From positions 1 through 16,348 of the forward strand of contig CAZWHE010000089.1 of NCBI GenBank assembly GCA_964633825.1: a DNA stretch of 16,348 nucleotides, read 5' to 3'. The notes below the pieces were generated by a model, which had not been told where the DNA came from, made no database searches, and saw nothing but the letters and a program-made list of their open reading frames with translations. The position numbers were made by a program, and so were the translations under genes. Positions 1 through 7,468 of this stretch are shown one piece after another (positions within the stretch are counted from its first letter, which is position 1; each line of letters opens with the position of its first letter). This DNA comes from CAZWHE01 sp964633825 (lineage in GTDB: Bacteria > Planctomycetota > B15-G4 > CAYZWU01).

Positions 1-54
1 CCTTGAAACCCGGTCCAAAGCCCGACAAAAAATAATTACGTATTGTGTCCCCCG

Positions 55-1242
55 CTAAAACACCCAGGAAAACCCGAGCTCGAGGAATGTCTCGGAGAGC
101 GAGGAATGCAGCTTGACAGCGCCGCCGGCAGAGGTTTCATCGATCGAATTCCGCAAACCGTGAACGAGGCCCATGTTCAGCGAAAAATTGTCGCTGAGCC
201 GGCAGCCGAGCCCCAGAGTCACGTGATGCTCGACAATCGCAGGAAAACCGACGATGCGAAAGTATTCATACCCGAAAGTGCTCATCTGGGTTCCCTGTAC
301 ATTGGTCGTGCCCGCCGGATTCCATCCGTCGTGGTCTTTCACGGCGTTGCGGCCATAATTGTATCCCATCCGGAGCTTGAGCTTTTTGTTGACCTCATAC
401 TCGGCGCCCACGGCAAAAACCCATTGGCTCTTCCAGTCAAAATCTTTGTACCCATCGGCGCCGGCCCAGTCGATCCATTGTGCATCCGTCTCGATCCGAA
501 AGCGGGAGCTCGGCTTGTAAGCAACGCCGAAGCCCGCCTTCTGCGGCAGCATCAGTTCGAGATCGTCGAAACTGCCGTTCAAATCGAAGTCCGAGATCCT
601 TCTGTGCGTGATGGGCTGGGCGGTTCTGTAGACGGCGCCGAAAGCGAACTCCCCCGTTTCGTAGAGCGTGCCCAGCTGGGCGCCCAAACCGAAATCGTGA
701 GAGTTGCCGCCTCCGAAATCAGCAGCCTGGTAGTCCATGTCGAGCCCGGCGCCGAAGGAAAGGTTTTTGTGTTTGAAAGCCAGGGCCGGCACGATCTGCA
801 AGATCGACAGGTTCGTGTTGGTTCCCATGGGATCCTGATTTCGATAGTCCACTCCCATGCCGGCGATACCGAGAGCGCCGAGCCCGAAGCACCAGTCCTC
901 ACTGACGGGCACACGGAGCCCGATGGCCGGAATGGGAAAATAATCATGCCGGCTCTCACCCGACCAGTTGCCGACACCGGCGGGAGGAGGCGGAGAAGCC
1001 ACACGCGCCCGGACACGAGGCATGAGAATCGTGCTGGCAAAGTCAAAGCGGAATCCGTTGAGCGTGGTGAGTGTGGCCGGATTCCCGAAGATCGACGTGA
1101 CGGCATCGCTCGAAGATGCGATTCCGACTCCACCCATCGTTCTCGAGCAGGGTCCGACGCCGATGAGCTCGTCCCCGTCGGTGGCGTAAAGCGCGGTCAA
1201 GCCTAACAGGGCGCATGCTGATACAAGAACGACTTTCTTCAT
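55..1242 (-). CDS. FadL/OmpP1/TodX-like outer-membrane beta-barrel protein
   Basis: A 395-residue protein predicted to form an outer-membrane channel for hydrophobic compounds such as long-chain fatty acids. The N-terminus MKKVVLVSACALLGLTALYA is a signal peptide with likely cleavage after Ala20. The mature start (SRTMGGVGIASSSDAV, then FGNPATLT around residues 52-59) is the characteristic FadL-family opening with its conserved NPA. The rest is alternating amphipathic strands rich in Gly and aromatic residues, and the chain ends in Trp-Val-Phe, the terminal aromatic signal of barrel proteins. The frame stays open for 92 codons upstream, but the start at 1242 is chosen because AGGAG lies just before it on the minus strand and the signal peptide begins there. 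It is divergent from the TusA-DsrE2 gene. The family is clear; the substrate cannot be read from the sequence. Confidence 0.88.
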   Translation of the reverse strand: MKKVVLVSACALLGLTALYATDGDELIGVGPCSRTMGGVGIASSSDAVTSIFGNPATLTTLNGFRFDFASTILMPRVRARVASPPPPAGVGNWSGESRHDYFPIPAIGLRVPVSEDWCFGLGALGIAGMGVDYRNQDPMGTNTNLSILQIVPALAFKHKNLSFGAGLDMDYQAADFGGGNSHDFGLGAQLGTLYETGEFAFGAVYRTAQPITHRRISDFDLNGSFDDLELMLPQKAGFGVAYKPSSRFRIETDAQWIDWAGADGYKDFDWKSQWVFAVGAEYEVNKKLKLRMGYNYGRNAVKDHDGWNPAGTTNVQGTQMSTFGYEYFRIVGFPAIVEHHVTLGLGCRLSDNFSLNMGLVHGLRNSIDETSAGGAVKLHSSLSETFLELGFSWVF

Positions 1243-1617
1243 TACAAGTCTCCTGTAAAAAAGATCGATCGACCCCGGCAGGAGATGCTGCAATCGGCCA
1301 GTCAAGGAAAGAACCGCAGGTTGTATCAGCAGCCGGAAATCTCTGTCGTTGTCCCACGTATCGACACAAAATCGCTTCCGGCTTAAATGAGTAATTTCTT
1401 TAAGTACAAGTTTATAGATTCCCCCGGGCAAGCCCGGGGTCCTTACCGTCACAGACCTTCGGTCTGACCTGCATTCGCTACGTCGCTTCGCTCGCAGCGA
1501 ATTACAGGAAGGGCTCATTCATCCACGGGTCAACCCGTGGAATTCTGTCTTCGACCGCTTAAACTGAATCCTCTATCAAGCTCGAACCGTAATATACCGA
1601 TATGTGAGGAGACATTG
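1243..1617. promoter_or_regulatory. Divergent intergenic region between the FadL-like and TusA-DsrE2 genes
   Basis: This 375-base spacer must hold the promoters of both divergent genes. The part next to the FadL-like gene shows no clear -35/-10 pair. The middle (1422-1541) is a hairpin cluster listed separately. On the right, GAGGAG at 1606-1611 is the ribosome-binding site for the ATG at 1618. I see no convincing small gene; the open frames here are extensions of the flanking genes. Confidence 0.5.
1422..1541. repeat. Cluster of four hairpins, REP/MITE-like
   Basis: Four inverted repeats lie within 120 bases. (1) CCCCGGGC, loop AA, GCCCGGGG at 1422-1439, a perfect 8-bp stem. (2) CAGACC, loop TTC, GGTCTG at 1452-1466. 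(3) ATTCGCT at 1473-1479 pairing with AGCGAAT at 1496-1502. (4) TCCACGGGT, loop CA, ACCCGTGGA at 1522-1541, a perfect 9-bp stem. The density and GC-rich stems look like a repetitive extragenic palindromic element rather than a single terminator, since no T-tract follows any of them on either strand. Copy number in the genome cannot be judged here. Confidence 0.6.
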
Positions 1618-2580
1618 ATGTTTGGTTTGGCAAGATTCCATGGGCTGAAAAAAAGCCGGCCTAAATACAGAGCGGGAATAAATAAAGGCGGTGAAATACC
1701 AATGACACCCACTGTTCACGAACACATCGACTGCAAGGGCATGAAGTGCCCCATGCCCATTGTTCAGCTCAGCAAAGCCATGAGGAAGCTGACGCCCGGA
1801 CAGACGCTGTCCGTCGAAGCGGATGATCCCGCTTTCAAGGCCGACCTGGAGGCCTGGATCAAGAAACTGGATTATATACTCGTTGAATTCGAGGATGGAA
1901 AAGTGGCACGAGCCGTTGTCGAAAAAACAAAAACAGGAGAAGCACAAACCCCGGAGCAGCAGCGCCACCGATGCTCGTCGCTGGACAATCCCGCTCTGAT
2001 CAACCTCATCGAGGAACTTATCACGAAAGAAGTGGCCGCGAAATACGATTCTCTCGAGAAACGGATCGAGCAGAGCCTGGCACAGGCCGGCGGATCAAAA
2101 CAACCGGTTAATGCAAATCGGGCAACGATCGTGGTTTTCAGCGGCGACATGGACAAGCTCATGGCGGCTTTCATCATTGCAAACGGGGCGGCTGCCATGG
2201 AAATGGAAGTCTCCATGTTCTTTACTTTTTGGGGGCTCATCTCGCTGAAGAAGAACACGCTTTACAAAGGAAAGCCCTTCACCGAGAAGCTGATGACGGC
2301 AATGCTCCCCAAGGGCCCCGGCGAAGTGGGCACGTCCAAGATGAACATGCTCGGTCTCGGCCCGGCGTTTTTCAAGATGATCATGAAGAAGAGGAACGTT
2401 GAGAACCTTCCCGGCCTGATCACCCAGGCCAGGGAGATGAAGGTGCGCCTCGTCGCGTGCCAAATGACGATGGATCTTCTGGGTTTGAAGCGAGAAGAAT
2501 TCCTCGATGATCTGGAATACGGCGGAGTGGCTACCTTTCTATCCGACGCCGGAGATTCGCGAATCACGCTCTTTATCTGA
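1618..2580 (+). CDS. TusA-like sulfur carrier fused to a DsrE2-type domain
   Basis: A 320-residue cytoplasmic fusion. Residues about 34-104 form a TusA/SirA domain with the signature CKGMKCPMPI; Cys44 in CPMP is the expected persulfide-carrying residue and Cys39 lies just before it. A charged linker with a short helix (about 120-160) leads to a DsrE/DsrF-like domain of the DsrE2 kind (about 168-320), starting ATIVVFSGDMDKLMAAFIIANG and keeping a cysteine at 281 (RLVACQM). Such proteins are thought to relay sulfane sulfur between thiols. The start at 1618 has GAGGAG six bases upstream. An internal ATG at 1702, preceded by a GGTGA-like site, would remove 28 basic residues and start almost at the TusA domain, so it is a real alternative. 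No sulfur-oxidation or molybdopterin partner genes are adjacent. Confidence 0.85.
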   Translation: MFGLARFHGLKKSRPKYRAGINKGGEIPMTPTVHEHIDCKGMKCPMPIVQLSKAMRKLTPGQTLSVEADDPAFKADLEAWIKKLDYILVEFEDGKVARAVVEKTKTGEAQTPEQQRHRCSSLDNPALINLIEELITKEVAAKYDSLEKRIEQSLAQAGGSKQPVNANRATIVVFSGDMDKLMAAFIIANGAAAMEMEVSMFFTFWGLISLKKNTLYKGKPFTEKLMTAMLPKGPGEVGTSKMNMLGLGPAFFKMIMKKRNVENLPGLITQAREMKVRLVACQMTMDLLGLKREEFLDDLEYGGVATFLSDAGDSRITLFI

Positions 2581-2594
2581 CAAGAGGCGTTAAC

Positions 2595-4499
2595 ATGACC
2601 GATTCAGGCCAAACTCGAAATCCCCTTCCAAAGGAGATCTCTTCCGAGCTGGCGGCCCGGGAGGCCGAAATCGCCGGCCGGGAGGCCGAAATCGCCGGCC
2701 GGGAGGCCGAAATCGCCGGCCTCCAGGCCGAAGTCGAGCTTTTGCGCGATGAAAACGACCGTCTCCGTGAACAGGCCGAAGGGGTTGCGGCCGCAAATGC
2801 CAACGCGGCCGAGCTGATGGTGGAACTGGAGGACGCCAAACAGAAGCTGGAGAAACAGAACGAAAAGATAACCCAACAGGCCGAAAGCCTCACCTCGGCC
2901 CTGAACAGAGCCGAGGCCGCCACGAAGGCCAAGTCCGAGTTCCTGGCCAACATGAGCCACGAGATTCGCACTCCCATGAACGGCATCATGGGCATGACCG
3001 ATCTCACTCTCGAAACGGAGCTCACAAGCGAGCAAAAGGAATACCTCGAGCTTGTCAGGTCCTCGGCCGATTCTCTGCTCCAGCTCTTGAACGACATCCT
3101 CGATTTCTCCAAGATCGAAGCCGGCAAGCTCAACCTCGAATCGATCGACTTCAACCTGCGCGACAGCCTCGGCGACACATTGAACACGCTGGCGCTGAGG
3201 GCCCAGGAAAAAGGCCTGGAATTGGCCTGCCACATCCCGCCCGTTGTCCCCGATTTCTTGAAAGGCGATCCCGGCCGATTGCGCCAGATCATCGTCAATC
3301 TCGTGGGCAATGCCATCAAGTTCACCGAGAAGGGAGAGGTGGTCGTCCACGTCCAGACCGAGTCGCAAAACAAGAAAGAGATTTGCCTCCATTTTTCGGT
3401 CATCGACACGGGGATCGGGATTCCAAAGGAGAAGCGGGATTTGGTCTTCGAATCCTTCTCCCAGGCGGACAGCTCGACGACACGCAAATTCGGCGGCACC
3501 GGACTCGGCCTCACCATTTCGCGCCGACTCGTCGAAGCCATGAATGGGAAAATCTGGCTCGAGAGCGAAGCCGGCCGGGGAAGCACATTTCACTTTACAG
3601 CCGGTTTCGAAAAAGGGAAAAGCCCGGAAAAGAAAAGGGCTCAACTGGGAATGGATTGCCTGGAAAACATGCCTGTTCTGGTGGTCGACGATAACGAAAC
3701 CAACAGGCGAATTCTCGAAGAGATCTTACTCAACTGGAAAATGAATCCGATCCTGGTGGAAAGCGGGAAAGAAGCTCTGGCCGCCATGTGGAATGCCTGC
3801 GGCAAGAACCGGTTATTCAATCTCATCTTGCTCGATGCCATGATGCCTGAGATGGACGGTTTTTCCCTGGCCGAGCGAATCACTCAGAACCCGGAATTTG
3901 CCGGTGCAAAGGTCGTTATGCTCACCTCCTGCGGCATGCGCGGCGACGCCGCACGCTGCCGGGAAATCGGCATCAATGCTTACCTGACTAAACCGGTCAA
4001 ACAATCGCGGCTGCTCGACGTGATCCTCACGGTTCTGAACAGCACCCCGGCCGACCAGCGCCCATCACGTCCGATCACTCGCCATTCCCTGCGGGAAGAC
4101 CGGCAATACTTCAAAGTCCTTGTGGCCGAAGACAGCCCCGTCAACCAGGTCCTGTTCACCCGAATCCTTGAAAAAGAAGGACACAGCGTTGCCGTCGCCG
4201 ACAACGGCAAAAAGGCATTGGCCGCCCTGGAGAAGGAGCGGTTCGACCTGATCCTCATGGATGTCCAAATGCCTGAGATGGATGGTTTCGAGGCAACCCG
4301 GGTGATCCGCAGCAAGGAGCAAACAAACGGATCCCGCATCCCCATCATCGCCCTGACAGCTCATGTCATGAAGGGTGATCGGGAACGGTGCCTCGAGGCC
4401 GGCATGGACGGCTATGTCTCGAAACCGGTAGATCCCGTCGAACTCTTTGAGATCATTAAGAACCTCCTCTCCAAGCCGGAGAAAGAACCCACCCACTGA
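2595..4499 (+). CDS. Soluble hybrid histidine kinase with two receiver domains
   Basis: A 634-residue phosphorelay kinase with no membrane segment or signal peptide. Residues about 15-112 are a long coiled coil that includes three exact REAEIAG heptads. HisKA follows (about 113-180), with the H-box SHEIRTPMNG and phosphoacceptor His122. The HATPase_c domain (about 222-340) has the N-box NLVGNAIKF (Asn239), G1 DTGIGI (271-276) and G2 GGTGLGL (300-306). Receiver 1 has Asp365/366, Asp414, Thr444 and Lys466. Receiver 2 has Glu512/Asp513, Asp556, Thr588 and Lys610. All catalytic positions are intact, so it should autophosphorylate and pass phosphate internally. There is no Hpt domain, so an external Hpt partner or reverse transfer is likely. 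The ATG at 2595 lies 14 bases after the TusA-DsrE2 stop with AGAGG upstream, suggesting a shared transcript. No PAS or other recognisable sensor domain is present; the coiled coil may mediate dimerisation or partner binding. Confidence 0.93.
   Translation: MTDSGQTRNPLPKEISSELAAREAEIAGREAEIAGREAEIAGLQAEVELLRDENDRLREQAEGVAAANANAAELMVELEDAKQKLEKQNEKITQQAESLTSALNRAEAATKAKSEFLANMSHEIRTPMNGIMGMTDLTLETELTSEQKEYLELVRSSADSLLQLLNDILDFSKIEAGKLNLESIDFNLRDSLGDTLNTLALRAQEKGLELACHIPPVVPDFLKGDPGRLRQIIVNLVGNAIKFTEKGEVVVHVQTESQNKKEICLHFSVIDTGIGIPKEKRDLVFESFSQADSSTTRKFGGTGLGLTISRRLVEAMNGKIWLESEAGRGSTFHFTAGFEKGKSPEKKRAQLGMDCLENMPVLVVDDNETNRRILEEILLNWKMNPILVESGKEALAAMWNACGKNRLFNLILLDAMMPEMDGFSLAERITQNPEFAGAKVVMLTSCGMRGDAARCREIGINAYLTKPVKQSRLLDVILTVLNSTPADQRPSRPITRHSLREDRQYFKVLVAEDSPVNQVLFTRILEKEGHSVAVADNGKKALAALEKERFDLILMDVQMPEMDGFEATRVIRSKEQTNGSRIPIIALTAHVMKGDRERCLEAGMDGYVSKPVDPVELFEIIKNLLSKPEKEPTH
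2658..2720 (+). repeat. 21-bp tandem repeat, three copies, encoding coiled-coil heptads
   Basis: Three consecutive 21-base units at 2658-2678, 2679-2699 and 2700-2720 encode Arg-Glu-Ala-Glu-Ile-Ala-Gly three times with identical codons. A diverged fourth unit (LQAEVEL) follows. The unit equals one heptad, so copy-number change keeps both the reading frame and the coiled-coil register. The near-perfect DNA identity suggests recent slippage expansion. Confidence 0.85.
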
Positions 4500-4634
4500 C
4501 ACGCGGCGGTTCACGGCCCGTTTATCACGCGTTATATGTTTTTTCTTTATTCTTACGCATTTTGTTGTTATCATGTTATGGTCAATCATGGACAACAAGC
4601 CTGAATGGAGATGAGAAACCACGGAGAATTCAAA

Positions 4635-5843
4635 GTGAGAATCTGGACTTGTTTGGCAACATCCGGAGTCGTTGTTGCGGTATTCTGTCTCTCTGCGCAT
4701 TCCGTCTGCGCACAATCAACCATCAAGAACGGCGCCCATCGCCTCTGCGACCTCCAGGCCGACATCACTTCCGACAACGCCCACAACGGTCTGATCGACG
4801 ATGATCCCGACGACGGCGGGTGGGACTGGACGATCAACGCCAGCAATCAACACCACTCCGCCAGTCCGAGCCCGACCAACATTTACGGGGTCACCGCGCT
4901 CGGCCTCCTTTACACTCTGAAAAGCACGGGGGGCCCGATAGGCTCGAACTGGTCTCATGATTTCATTGGAATCGACAACAATGGAATCTTTCCCGAAATC
5001 TCCGGATCAGGAAATACGGGGCGTTTTCTCCAGGCCTGCATCGACGTTCATCTCGGAATGGTTGCCGATCCCAGCATCGACTCGGCTCCGGACTATGTCT
5101 TCCTCGTGCTTTTCGAACAGTTCGGTCCCGCACCAAGCCAGACCTATGCCGATCTGGCCAAAGCAAGGTATGACGCCAAGGTGGCGACGTACGGCAGCGC
5201 CCAGCTCCTGGGCGAATTCCTCCGGGATTTCAGGGGCGGACTCAATCAGGACGGCCTCATTCCCTACGAATTGGATTGGCACACTCAGGCCGCCCTGGCT
5301 CTCGACAGCGCCTTTCCGGGCCAGGGATATGACCTCGACGCCACTGCCTATGTGCAGGTCATGGTCGACGACATCAACAACGCCTCAGGGTACTTTGACA
5401 TCAACAACAACAAAGAGTACGCCTATACCATCGGCCTGGCATGCGGCGCGGCCGCCCTCAGCCGCACCGGGCTCTACCCCACCCTGATGGATGACATGTT
5501 AACCAATCTGCTCACCATGCAGAAGACGAACGGTTCGTTCAAGTACAGCAGCATGTACCCCACCGGAAATTTTCAAAGCACTGCTTATGCCGTCATCGCC
5601 CTCTTTCTCGATGGATCGCCCGGATATATGACAGCCGCTCAAGACGCTTCCGATTGGTTCGCTTTCAAACAGGCCGCCAACGGCGGGTGGGCCAAGTCAG
5701 GAGAAGAAACCCCCACGGTTGACGGCGAGATATTGACAGCGCTCTATTATGTTCCCTCGACCCCTTCAAGGGGATCGAAAGGAGCCGGATTACCGGGAGA
5801 TACGCAACCCGATCATTATCCCCCCGCCTTCCCCAGCGATTGA
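4635..5843 (+). CDS. Secreted protein with alpha/alpha-toroid-like repeats
   Basis: A predicted secreted protein of 402 residues if it starts at GTG 4635; ATGs at 4605 and 4611 are in frame. The GTG is preferred because GGAGA lies eight bases upstream and the product then begins directly with a classical signal peptide (MRIWTCLATSGVVVAVFCLSA, cleavage probably after VCA at residue 26). The mature part has helical repeats resembling the terpenoid-cyclase/prenyltransferase alpha/alpha toroid. Examples are MQKTNGSFKY followed by QSTAYAVIALFL (about 295-325) and FKQAANGGWAK followed by VDGEILTALY (about 343-371). No DxDD or metal-binding HxC set of the true enzymes is apparent, so catalysis is not claimed. 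The last 30 residues are Pro/Gly-rich and without structure. It has an upstream spacer of its own and may be a separate transcription unit. Function unknown. Confidence 0.72.
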   Translation: MRIWTCLATSGVVVAVFCLSAHSVCAQSTIKNGAHRLCDLQADITSDNAHNGLIDDDPDDGGWDWTINASNQHHSASPSPTNIYGVTALGLLYTLKSTGGPIGSNWSHDFIGIDNNGIFPEISGSGNTGRFLQACIDVHLGMVADPSIDSAPDYVFLVLFEQFGPAPSQTYADLAKARYDAKVATYGSAQLLGEFLRDFRGGLNQDGLIPYELDWHTQAALALDSAFPGQGYDLDATAYVQVMVDDINNASGYFDINNNKEYAYTIGLACGAAALSRTGLYPTLMDDMLTNLLTMQKTNGSFKYSSMYPTGNFQSTAYAVIALFLDGSPGYMTAAQDASDWFAFKQAANGGWAKSGEETPTVDGEILTALYYVPSTPSRGSKGAGLPGDTQPDHYPPAFPSD

Positions 5844-6094
5844 GAAATTACTGAAAAAGGCAAATCCACTCCCCTCACGAATATAAGACAACCCAGCACT
5901 GAAAGTTACACAAAAGGGCCGCCATTTCCCATCAAAGCGTATCAGGACCGCTTCAGCTAAAAAAAAGATTTCTAGATCCCGATATTTGACAAAAGGAATC
6001 CGCAAGAAAGCACGAAACAGCAATAAGTTGCATGAGTCAATCGTTGTCGGTTGGATACCGAAAATTTCATAGGTCTTTTGAAAGGGAAAAAGGA
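5844..6094 (+). promoter_or_regulatory. Spacer and leader upstream of the first prepilin gene
   Basis: This 251-base AT-rich stretch holds no gene I can support. A TTGACA at 5986-5991 could be a -35 element but no good -10 follows at the usual distance. From about 6043 the leader matches that of the second prepilin gene, including the small hairpin TCGGT-TGGAT-ACCGA (6047-6061). The ribosome-binding purines GGGAAAAAGGA sit immediately before the ATG at 6095. Confidence 0.4.
6047..6061 (+). promoter_or_regulatory. Conserved leader hairpin of prepilin copy 1
   Basis: TCGGT, loop TGGAT, ACCGA. The same stem, with a different loop, occurs at the equivalent distance upstream of prepilin copy 2 (11963-11977). 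A conserved stem with a changed loop hints at an RNA structure, but five base pairs is little evidence. Confidence 0.4.
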
Positions 6095-6439
6095 ATGAAA
6101 AGAACAAACAAGAAAAAGTGCAATGGTTTTACGCTGATCGAGCTTTTGTTGGTCGTTCTGATTCTGGCGGCGCTGGCTGCCATCGCCATCCCCAGAATGG
6201 TCACCACATCGGGTGAAGCAAAAACCAATTCCTGCGAGACGAACGTTGATCTGGTCAACGCTCAGATCGAGCTCTATCTGGTCAAAACCGGGACGGCGGC
6301 TTCGGCCTTCGATGCAGCGGCCCTGACAGCGCTTTTCGCTGACACGGACTACTTTCCGGACGGAACGCCTGTCTGCCCGTACGGAACAGCCTACGCATTG
6401 AACGCGTCGACCCATCACGTTGACTCGCACGGCCACTAA
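6095..6439 (+). CDS. Type IV prepilin, ComGC-like, copy 1
   Basis: A 114-residue prepilin. An eleven-residue basic leader (MKRTNKKKCNG) precedes the class III signal FTLIELLLVVLILAALAAIA; prepilin peptidase should cut between Gly11 and Phe12, and Glu16 is the conserved Glu5 of the mature chain. The short globular part carries two cysteines (Cys47 and Cys94) that could form a disulfide, and a histidine-rich end (THHVDSHGH). Compact prepilins with a CETNV segment and a single C-terminal Cys region resemble the small ComGC-like group. The start at 6095 is chosen over the longer frame because the leader and the purine-rich AGGGAAAAAGGA fit. It is 2.9 kb from the pilB gene, separate from the main operon, and nearly identical to the copy at 12008. 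The abundance and role of each copy cannot be told from sequence. Confidence 0.9.
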   Translation: MKRTNKKKCNGFTLIELLLVVLILAALAAIAIPRMVTTSGEAKTNSCETNVDLVNAQIELYLVKTGTAASAFDAAALTALFADTDYFPDGTPVCPYGTAYALNASTHHVDSHGH

Positions 6440-6508
6440 TTGAGTGAATAACGGTGGTTCCGGTCTTTAGACGGGTTGATGGACCGGCTTAAAAGATTGA
6501 AATGAATT

Positions 6509-6558
6509 AAGCCGCCGGTGATCGCCACAGTTTTGACGGCGTGTGCCGGCGGCTTTTC
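6509..6558 (+). terminator. Intrinsic terminator after prepilin copy 1, possibly bidirectional
   Basis: AAGCCGCCGG (6509-6518) pairs perfectly with CCGGCGGCTT (6546-6555), followed by TTCT. The loop region can pair further through CGCC/GGCG. On the minus strand the hairpin is followed by the T-rich TTAATTCATTT, so it may also stop transcripts from the convergent response-regulator gene. Confidence 0.7.
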
Positions 6559-6610
6559 TACAGTTCGAAAGGGTGGTGACGGCCATACCCTTTCCGGTTT
6601 TGTTTGCCCA

Positions 6611-6991
6611 TCAAAATGCAGGATTATTAGAAACGCTCCTCGCCACCTCGACGATATCTTTAGTGCTGATGGGCTTGAGCATGATTTCAAACTCGACTCC
6701 GTCCCTTGCCGCTTCGATAAGGAAACTCATATATTCCCTGGCAAAAGCCGTGACGATATAAATCGGCACATCCCCGGCAAGCTTGCGCAATTCCCTCAGA
6801 GTTTCCACACCGTCCAAACCCTTCATCTTCAGATCGAGAAAAATCAGCTCGTATCGGTTCTTTTTAACCAATTCGATTGCGGACTCTCCTGACTCGGCCG
6901 TTTCGGCATGGCAGCCTTCTCGCTCGAGTATCTCCGAATATAATTTTCTGATCCGCTCCTCGTCATCAATGACCAGTATGCGTTTGCTCAT
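6611..6991 (-). CDS. Single-domain response regulator (CheY/Spo0F-like receiver)
   Basis: A 126-residue stand-alone receiver domain. The ATG at 6991 is preferred to an in-frame TTG two codons earlier because GAGG lies eight bases upstream of it. Counting from this ATG, the acidic pocket is Asp9/Asp10 (LVIDDEE), the phosphoacceptor is Asp53 (IFLDLKM), and Thr81 (IVTAF) and Lys106 (MLKPI) complete the active site, so it should be phosphorylated. There is no DNA-binding or enzymatic output domain, so it acts by protein contact or as a relay intermediate. It is convergent with prepilin copy 1 and divergent from the kinase-like gene that leads the pilus operon. That suggests a role in pilus control, although the neighbouring kinase lacks its own phosphoacceptor. 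The cognate kinase could also be the hybrid kinase at 2595. Confidence 0.92.
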   Translation of the reverse strand: MSKRILVIDDEERIRKLYSEILEREGCHAETAESGESAIELVKKNRYELIFLDLKMKGLDGVETLRELRKLAGDVPIYIVTAFAREYMSFLIEAARDGVEFEIMLKPISTKDIVEVARSVSNNPAF

Positions 6992-7457
6992 TGACAAAAC
7001 CTCGTCATTTCACAGAAGTCGTGAGAATCATATAGGTGGTCGAGGCAGGTTACGCCACCGGTAAATCTTGCCGCCACTTACTTTCACACTGTACCGTTCC
7101 CCTAACAAAGCTCAAGAGCCTTTTTTTTCCGATGCCCCGGAATATCCGGTTTCAGAAACAAAGATTCGGACGGCAAAGCAAACTTTAGTATTTACGAATA
7201 GGGACTGTTAGGTAAAAACACCTACCTGGTGAGTGTAAAACACCTGTTTTTCGGCTATTTTTTCGAATATTTTCCACAAGAAGTCCCCCCTCAAAATTCG
7301 AAATATATATATAGGTTTGTCATAATTGGCGGGTATTGTCTCAAGGAATCAGGGCTTTACGGCGAATATCTCACAAAAGGCAAGTTGGTGATCTTAACGA
7401 CGCGTGTTTGTTTCATTAAGAGCTAATCATTATGCACATTACCCAAGTTGATAAATG
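6992..7457. promoter_or_regulatory. Divergent AT-rich spacer with repeats
   Basis: About 465 bases without a supportable gene, between the response regulator (minus) and the kinase-like gene (plus), ending at an assembly gap. It should hold both promoters. Visible structure: the inverted repeat TAGGT-AAAAAC-ACCTA at 7209-7224 and a near direct repeat, GTAAAAACACCT (7212-7223) and GTAAAACACCT (7235-7245), 23 bases apart. This spacing puts both copies on one DNA face, as in a regulator binding site. A run of eight Ts lies near 7122. I see no reliable sigma-70 or sigma-54 promoter. An ATG at 7432 (Met-His-Ile-Thr-Gln-Val-Asp-Lys, then into the gap) could be the start of the kinase-like gene. Confidence 0.45.
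7212..7245. repeat. Possible tandem operator, GTAAAA(A)CACCT direct repeat
   Basis: GTAAAAACACCT (7212-7223) and GTAAAACACCT (7235-7245) are repeated with a 23-base offset, close to two helical turns. The first copy is also part of the small inverted repeat TAGGT/ACCTA. Candidate regulator site in front of the pilus-operon kinase-like gene; the regulator is unknown. Confidence 0.35.
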
Positions 7458-7467
7458 NNNNNNNNNN
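7458..7467. other. Assembly gap (ten Ns)
   Basis: Exactly ten Ns, the usual placeholder for a scaffold join of unknown length. The reading frame across it is meaningless and the 5' part of the kinase-like gene is lost in it. Confidence 0.97.
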
Positions 7468-7468
7468 C

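Noticed and set aside
43..1206. Long plus-strand open frame opposite the FadL-like gene
   Set aside because: It is the antisense of a clear outer-membrane protein gene, has no ribosome-binding site, and its translation shows no domain.
1422..1541. CRISPR array
   Set aside because: The palindromes differ from one another and there are no equal-length repeats with spacers.
2604..3644. Long minus-strand open frames opposite the hybrid kinase
   Set aside because: Shadows of a GC-rich coding region; they give low-complexity repeats such as GDFGLPA copied from the heptad repeat.
4501..4560. Possible terminator after the hybrid kinase (ACGCG/CGCGT and a T-tract)
   Set aside because: A T-tract is present at about 4538-4549, but the stem is only five pairs with a loop over twenty bases, too weak to call.
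7229..7426. 65-codon open frame in the spacer before the gap
   Set aside because: It starts at GTG without a ribosome-binding site, lies in AT-rich non-coding-like sequence and resembles no known protein.
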